Part shown: positions 58,011 to 64,000 of the stretch, piece by piece
Layout: each line of letters starts with the position of its first letter
Position numbering within the stretch: the stretch's first letter is position 1
Origin: Parascedosporium putredinis
Taxonomy: Eukaryota > Ascomycota > Sordariomycetes > Microascales > Microascaceae
Direction: 5' to 3'
Length of the DNA stretch: 64,000 bases
Assembly: GCA_949357655.1 (NCBI GenBank)
Contig: CASHTG010000014.1
Location: forward strand, 215,947-279,946
Position numbers and translations under genes: made by a program
Notes under the pieces: generated by a model
Database searches by the model: none
What the model saw: the letters and a program-made list of their open reading frames with translations, nothing else
Told to the model about the DNA's origin: nothing

Positions 58011-59187
58011 AGAATAGGAATATTAGCCAAGGTCCAGATGGGAGGGCGGTATATAACACACCTCCTTACAGATTACCACCTTCATTATCTATAGAGCCAT
58101 TATCCAGAGAGACCTTTACATATATAATCAAATAACGAAAGTAGAGGAGTAGCACTCTCTAAGAACACCTTATATCTGATAAAAATAATCATTTATCCAG
58201 AAATTATATATAGAAGGGAAAAGCCTACTTAGCTAAGTTATATAAGAAAAGGGACAGTTAGTTCAGTTCCTATAAAGCCCACAACTTAGCGGTTAGGGGC
58301 CACCTTACCCTATTTCGAGATTAGTCTAATAATAGTCTAATCGAATGAAATTCTATAATTATATGCTAAGAGCGCTAACCATGTCCACTGAGTCGTCACA
58401 GTTAGTAGTCCCCCATATCAAATTAGTTCAAATTCATTAATTTCACCTATCCGGTTACGTTAGTTTCTCCCTAGACTTGATATCCCGTTGCCCTAGAACC
58501 TACTCAGCGGGAGAGGCGGCGCGCCTGACTTACACTTCAACCCGACTTTAGGTCTCTGCTCAAGCGGACAGATGAATAGCATGAGGAATAGGGCGCTTTA
58601 GAACGTTCCAGGAAGACCCTGGTATCTACTAGTAGTGATTAGACTAGGTAAAACTGGTCGAGTTTATTATACCAAACATCTACTTAAGCTAGAAACTGAA
58701 AGGTGTCACCAGCAAAGAGAGGCTATATAACGTCGCCCACCGAATTGCCCAACCTAATTCTTCTTAGCGCGGGTTGAGAAGAACGAACAGGAATAAATCA
58801 TTGCGTCGAAGATGAGCTCAATTCAAGACCTATTTAGATATCGGAATCTGCAGTGGATACTATCATGGCATAATCATTACCATATAGTCCTTTAATAGGT
58901 AGAGACTTCAGGTGGAACTCACAAGAACAGATAATGCCTACACAGACCATGAAGGATTTAGGAAATCGATTGCCATCCAGCCATAATAGAAATGAAAAAA
59001 ACAGCTAGGTCAGATGTAGAGTGCAGGCGCCCGGAAGAGTATAAGGATTCCCTAACATGGAAAGACGTGTTTACCAGCCACATCTACTTCTGCATACTGG
59101 TCAGTGTCCCTCATACGCATTCACTCCTATCTCAACTGAAAATGCGCTACACTAACGCCAGGCTTTTATAGTTCCTCTGTTCAAGCT
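58011..59187. other. Decayed AT-rich interval
   Basis: Stop-rich DNA without a recognisable gene. A coding-like scrap (SLTWKDVFTSHIYFC, 59049-59100) may be the N-terminal part of the MFS relic. Confidence 0.45.
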
Positions 59188-59800
59188 ATGCTAGCGCGAT
59201 TGGCTACTTTATCTTTTTTCGATTCTCCTGAAAAACGATCAAGACACTTTGGGTATGTACCGCCGCTTTCAGGGTGGGAAACAAGCATAAGTATTGACAA
59301 AGATGTAGGAATATCGAGCAAGGCAATGTGGATTCCTATCGCTCACCTAACTACCGCCACTGTTCTCTTCACGCTCTGGGGACGCTGGTCAGATATTGTT
59401 AGAAGGCGGTTCTTTTTCCTCGCAGGTTCGGAAGATTGCTTACGTGATATACCAAACTTGTTTTAGACCGATTGATCAACTAACCATGACGTTTCAGCAA
59501 ATACCGTCGGATTCATCGGCTCTATTATCTATGCTACTACGAGATAACTAGCTTCTTCTAGATGCGCTGACCCGCCCAGCTCTCATCAAGGATCCTTTCC
59601 TGGTCTATTCCTGAATGAGGGATGTGAGCTTTACTGGGTTAGGACTAGTTCCGCGTGGATTGTGTCAGTCATCCCTCCTGTGGAATACTTCTCGCCTTTA
59701 CTATTATGCCCACCTTCAGTATCATGGAGTAGTATCAGAGAGGCCGCATCTTGGACTTGAGAATGTGATTCCAGGGAGTGCAAAATTTAGACATAAGTGT
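59188..59800 (+). pseudogene. MFS transporter relic, TRI12-like
   Basis: SSKAMWIPIAHLTTATVLFTLWGRWSDIVRRRFFFLA matches helix 2 and the loop 2-3 motif (G-R-x-S-D-x-x-G-R-R, here with the second Gly lost) of fungal MFS efflux pumps related to trichothecene/siderophore carriers. An intron at 59425-59497 (GTTCGG...CTAACCATGACGTTTCAG) joins in phase to NTVGFIGSIIYATTR, the next helix, after which a TAA ends the frame. A weak further coding trace continues to about 59800. Only about a quarter of a transporter survives. Confidence 0.6.
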
Positions 59801-60221
59801 GCTGTGTATATTACTAGTATGGCTCTTAGACTACCGAGGTATTGAATGAGCTGTCCTGCTGAATCTCAGGCATTCTTCCTTTTCATTGACAGTTAGCAGC
59901 ATCGGATAAGGCTTTAGGAGATCTAAGGACGATGGCCCTACCAAAACGACGTCCCTTTATTCGCTTCCCATCGCAGCTCGCCATGGGACCCCCTGTGCCC
60001 TGTGACGTCCCAACACCAGGACTGGTATATTAGACGTTGCGGTGTTAAAGGGCTGGAACAGTTGGGGCCTATCCCATTATGCAGTTAATTTTTGACCCGC
60101 ATCTTGCTAAACAAAATCGAGGTACTAAGGTGGATTTTTTAATTGAACATCTGCGGTTTTCGCCTCTAACAGAAGGTTTTGATTGGAATAAACTAGAGCT
60201 GCGCGACCGGCGCGTAACCTT

Positions 60222-60313
60222 GTTATGATATGTCGAATACAATGGATCAAAACGATTGACTATGATTACTGATATCTAAAAGGGAAAAATTATACAGAGG
60301 TATCTATGACATT
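60222..60313. repeat. Dispersed repeat, copy 2
   Basis: Second copy of the repeat at 52193-52283, more A/T-rich. Confidence 0.6.
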
Positions 60314-61617
60314 CGGGGTCCTTTAATATCTAGAAAAGGGGCTGTCGGAAGAAATGATCTTGCGGGGGTGGCTCAACAACATCCGCTGTTGTTAGAATAT
60401 GCGGCCGTCGGACCCTACATGTATGATTGAAACCGGTAGATAGAGTCTCTTAGAAAACGAAGGAGGTGAGATATGTAGTATTCAGAACTTGGACGAGGGG
60501 CAATTATTTTCGTGCCCTTGTAATGAGATCGTTATCTTTGTGAGAGAGATGAGCCAATGGTTGAGACTCCTACTAATGCGGGACCGCCTCTTCGTCAATT
60601 AGTCGGAAGTGCATCAAGATAAGGAAATTCTTCACCTATTAGTTAGTCCCTCCTCTCTTGGCACAACCGTGAGAAACGGCTGATTAGGCAGCTAAACATT
60701 GCGCCAAAGAATTGTCCAGGACCCTTCAGCATCTATCGTGCTGAAGAGGTCACTGATATAGCGCCCATCTTGCCATAAACCTACCCACAAATGGTCCGCT
60801 CATCCACCAAAGTGACCCACCGAAGACAGTGAAGGTTCTACTAGGCTAGAAAATACTGCTTAGGCAAGTCTTGCCAAACTGGAAACCTGGGAGCACAAGA
60901 CCCGGGTCTTGATTAATTGATTCACTAAAGCTTACTGCTATAGGTTTGATTTGGAATCTAGCGTGTCAGGTTGAGGAGAGTAGAAACTACGTTACTCAAG
61001 TCTTTTCTGCAGGAGGAGGGAGGCACCCACAAGAGTCGCGAAGAGAGAGGGTGGCAAAAGGAAGAGGAGGACAAAAATGTCGTTATATCCAGCTTGTTTC
61101 GGCACAGGTAGATTTGTCGGGACTCACAATAGTTTCGGGATAAGCTACTCACCCCACTTCTTCAGGAGACTAAGAAGATATGAGAAAAGAAGATTAGAAG
61201 CTAACGGAGCGCAGAAGCCGTCGATCGCTTAACGAGAAACGAGGCTATCTAACGGTACTCGGCTGATGGGGTATTGCCTTAACTCAGAACCGTCTGCGAG
61301 CCTACTGCCCTATTACTCGGGGGCGACGTCAAGATATCAATCGACCATATCGTCGGCATATAAACCAAGAGTGTATGTATGCTTAACTAACAGTATATGG
61401 TTAGTGGATTATCAGGATCTACAAAGAGTTGGATTTTCGATTAGTGAATGACTAAGGCCTTTTAATGTGATGGTGTCTGAGCTACGCGCCTATAGAACTC
61501 CGATAGCTATTTATGTCCCTTCCCCTCTCTGGTTCCTGCCCAGGGACAGGCACCTTAGGAATCCCCTGCCTTCGTCTGTCCAACTGCAACTTGAGCATAC
61601 CTTGATTATATTGTGAA
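60314..61617. other. Gene-free interval
   Basis: No gene recognised. A sequence beginning TGTTAGAATATGCGGCCGTC at about 60392 has the TGTTxGAATA start typical of fungal Copia-type LTRs, but no second LTR or clear CA end was found. Confidence 0.4.
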
Positions 61618-62453
61618 ATGGCTCCCGTAGTCAAGATTCTCATCATCAACCCAAACAGCAACGAGCTCTTCACTGGGGTCCTACGAAACCTAGTAAAGCC
61701 GCTCCAGTACGGGGAGTGAGTCTACGCCGACCCCACCCGAGCGCAGCTCATGATATGGCGCTAATTACCATGACAGGTGGATTACACATTTTCACATGCC
61801 CCGAGCCGCAAACTCCCCTAACGTCTCTCGAGGGTATCGCCGAATCAGCGAGACTATGTTTCCCTCACATACTCCCGTACTTTGACACCCACGACGCCTT
61901 TCTCGTGGCATGCTTCTCCCGACACCCTCTTGTCGGAAAGCTACAAGCCGAGATCAACCAACGCAAAGCCAAGTCTAGAGCGCAGGCAGTTACAGGCATC
62001 TTTGAGGCGAGCGTCACCACGGCGATGACCATTGCCGGCGCGGTGCCTCATAAGAAATGGGGTGTAATCTCCACAGAATATTCGTGGCGGCCGTGGACGG
62101 ACGAGGCCGTAGGCGACTTCTTGGGCGTGGCGGAGCCCAGAAAGACTATGGGTCGTTATCTCGGCTGCGAGACGATTGGGGTACAAGCCGAGGAGTTGGA
62201 GGGCAAAGATCACTTATTTTTGGAAATAGCGGTCGAAACCGCGCTGAAGACGCTCCTGCAAGGCGAGGACGTTAGTGTGTCCGGAGCGCCTGCTATTATC
62301 CTTGGCTGTGCGGGCCTCGGGTTGCTAGAGGGTGCGATCAAGAAGTGTAGCAAGGAGGTTCTCGGTGAGGAATGTGGGACTGAGCTAGTTATAGTAGATG
62401 GCGTAAAGGTTGGGATCGGTAGTTTGATCACTCTTATTCGAGGATTGGCTTAG
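61618..62453 (+). CDS. Asp/Glu/hydantoin racemase-family protein (DCG1-like)
   Basis: The ATG at 61618 gives MAPVVKILIINPNSNELF, the conserved N-terminal N-P-N-S strand of the family. A 61-bp intron (61716-61776, GTGAGT...CTAATTACCATGACAG) leads to LHIFTCPEPQTPLTS, where most members have Y-T-x-P. The two catalytic cysteines expected for this cofactor-independent family are seen in FLVACFSRHPLV and IILGCAGLG. The exon junction is out of phase by one base, which one base fewer in the G4 run 61711-61714 would cure. About 255 residues, ending at TAG 62453. Relatives act on hydantoins, allantoin-pathway intermediates or amino acids; the substrate is unknown. It is the last gene before the telomere-type array. 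Confidence 0.84.
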
Positions 62454-62886
62454 CTTTCCTAAATCTAGGAGGTGTGTCAGAGAAGAGAAGCTGAATCTAC
62501 AGAATATTACATTCGCGCTGGTTCGATGTAATTCCTCGACCAAGTTATGTAGCCTAGCACCTATGGATTTCCCAGAATGTTCCCATTCTTCCGTAGTAGT
62601 CACCTAATAGGTGCTTCTTAAGTTCACAATATAGCAAGCATCGCGATTAACATCCCTTGTGCGAAGGATCATCTATCCCTTCCATGTTACGATCTTTTCG
62701 TCTAGGTCAAAACTTTCAACCATAATAAAGCAACCTGCGCGTTGTTACTCCAGTTCATCTAAAACAGAAGACTATGGCTAGTCTTGTCTTCAATAGTGTG
62801 CTCTGGAATGCTGAGCTCTCGCTCTAAGGGATCAGGGAGCCAGCGAGGAGCCAAAAGGCAAGCTCGTTTCCACTTTAATTCCGGCA
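62454..62886. other. Subtelomeric spacer
   Basis: Unique-looking sequence between the racemase-like gene and the TTAGGG array; no gene. Confidence 0.5.
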
Positions 62887-63139
62887 TTAGGGTTAGGGTT
62901 AGGGTTAGGGTTAGGGTTAGGGTTAGGGTTAGGGTTAGGGTTAGGGTTAGGGTTAGGGTTAGGGTTAGGGTTAGGGTTAGGGTTAGGGTTAGGGTTAGGG
63001 TTAGGGTTAGGGTTAGGGTTAGGGTTAGGGTTAGGGTTAGGGTTAGGGTTAGGGTTAGGGTTAGGGTTAGGGTTAGGGTTAGGGTTAGGGTTAGGGTTAG
63101 GGTTAGGTTAGGGTTAGGGTTAGGGTTAGGTTGGGGTTA
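62887..63139 (+). repeat. Telomere-type (TTAGGG)n array, about 40 units
   Basis: Near-perfect hexamer repeats in the orientation expected for the right-hand end of a chromosome. Variants occur only near the distal edge: a TTAGG unit near 63103, another near 63126 and a TTGGGG near 63131. The array is followed by at least 860 bp of other DNA, so as assembled it is interstitial. Confidence 0.97.
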
Positions 63140-64000
63140 GTGAAGTTAGTAACTGAACGAAGTAATGTAACTGAACGAAAGCACACTGAGCGTTACGTAT
63201 TGCTAAAAAGCTCACACGTACGCCATTGACGTATCCCCAGTGGCCCGGTCTTGCCTGATATAGGTGGCCCAACTCTTCCGTGGAAGCTCAGTGGATGGTC
63301 AGATCAACCGGATACCTGTTGATACCTTTGCAGCTTTGTCCTCAGAATGGGCGTGCTCAATGGGACGGTGATCCCCCGGTCCGCCCTCCGATCCCTGAAA
63401 CTTGTGGCTATAATGTATATACTTTTTTTTTGCTCCTACTGATATCATCTCTCATGGGTGGCTTGAACTACCCACCCCATTCCCATTGCCCTTCCCAGGC
63501 CCATTCGACCGCCGCATTAAAAGAGGGCCGGATTCCCAGGCTGCTCGAAGCTTCTTCTTCCGGGGCCCATACTCTCCTTGATTGCGTTACCCTCTTGATA
63601 GTACGTGAATTTTGTCCATCAGCTCCAAGAACAACGCGTAGCCAGCATCGAAGCCAAAGATCTCTTATTCAGCAAGAGCTCTGGTTGAAGATACGGAACT
63701 CTGCTCTCTTGCTTCCCCGAATCCGTACGCGCTCGACCCTCGCCCGGAAGGTGTTTTGCCTCCAGAACGGGCCATCGCACTGATCGCCGAGTAGCGTATC
63801 CCAGATACGCAGACCAGCGTTAAAAGAAATCTACCTATCGCGTGGGTAAATATCTTCTCTCCTCCTATTGTAGGCCCCCGTCCCATTTATCTTCCGTCCC
63901 TCGCCGTTGAGATCCTCTGGTGACCGGTGAGGAAGTTAGAGGTGAGTCATGTCCAGCTCCGCATCACCTGACAGCAATACGTAACTGAACGAAGCACAAT
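63140..64000. other. Sequence distal to the telomere-type array
   Basis: No convincing gene; a 167-codon frame at 63280-63783 lacks domains. The motif TAACTGAACGAA occurs at 63150, 63168 and 63982, the last two followed by (A)GCACA, so it flanks the segment on both sides and may be a subtelomeric satellite unit. Confidence 0.5.

Noticed and set aside
62881..63139. CRISPR-like regular repeat
   Set aside because: Six-base tandem units without spacers; it is a telomere-type repeat.
62784..63140. Open frame with long Val-Arg repeat
   Set aside because: It is only the translation of the TTAGGG array and its flank.
63280..63783. 167-codon frame beyond the telomere array, considered as a telomere-linked helicase fragment
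   Set aside because: No helicase motifs, and the composition looks random.

Overview
The window looks like the end region of a chromosome from a filamentous ascomycete, probably a sordariomycete. Evidence: short GT-AG introns with CTAAC-type branch sites; a secreted GH7 cellulase and a GH55 glucanase; fungal-only families (2EXR, DUF3433, AAA protein with a DUF7025-like region, AflR-type Zn2Cys6 regulator); and a long TTAGGG array at about 62.9 kb.

Layout. 1-13 kb: a truncated S28 peptidase, a small secreted cysteine-rich protein, a GH7 endoglucanase and a large repeat-containing secreted protein, with long gene-poor gaps. 13-21 kb: a GT1 glycosyltransferase next to an FAD monooxygenase, a 2EXR protein, and a second large secreted protein. 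21-32 kb: a multipass membrane protein, a single-pass membrane protein, a GH55 exo-beta-1,3-glucanase and an F-box-like protein. 32-38 kb: a VOC/glyoxalase-fold gene visible only after allowing an intron and a frame change, and a DUF3433 membrane protein with Cys-rich and Thr/Pro-repeat ectodomains. 40.6-47.4 kb: a compact block resembling a secondary-metabolism cluster without a core synthase: an EgtD/EasF-type methyltransferase, a LaeA-type methyltransferase, a small four-helix membrane protein, an MDR reductase and an AflR-like regulator. 48-55 kb: an AAA ATPase, a gene with a nonsense codon, and an ABCG half-transporter. 55-61 kb: AT-rich decayed DNA with relics of ALDH, zinc ADH, an MFS pump and dispersed repeats. 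61.6-62.5 kb: an Asp/Glu/hydantoin racemase-like gene. Then about 40 TTAGGG units, followed by more than 860 bp of non-telomeric DNA.

A striking technical pattern runs through the window. Most otherwise convincing genes carry one or more single-base frame changes, nearly always in a homopolymer and usually as a missing base. I read these mainly as uncorrected sequencing errors, not decay. The AT-rich 55-61 kb belt, with nonsense codons and transition-type repeat divergence, looks instead like real RIP-like decay.
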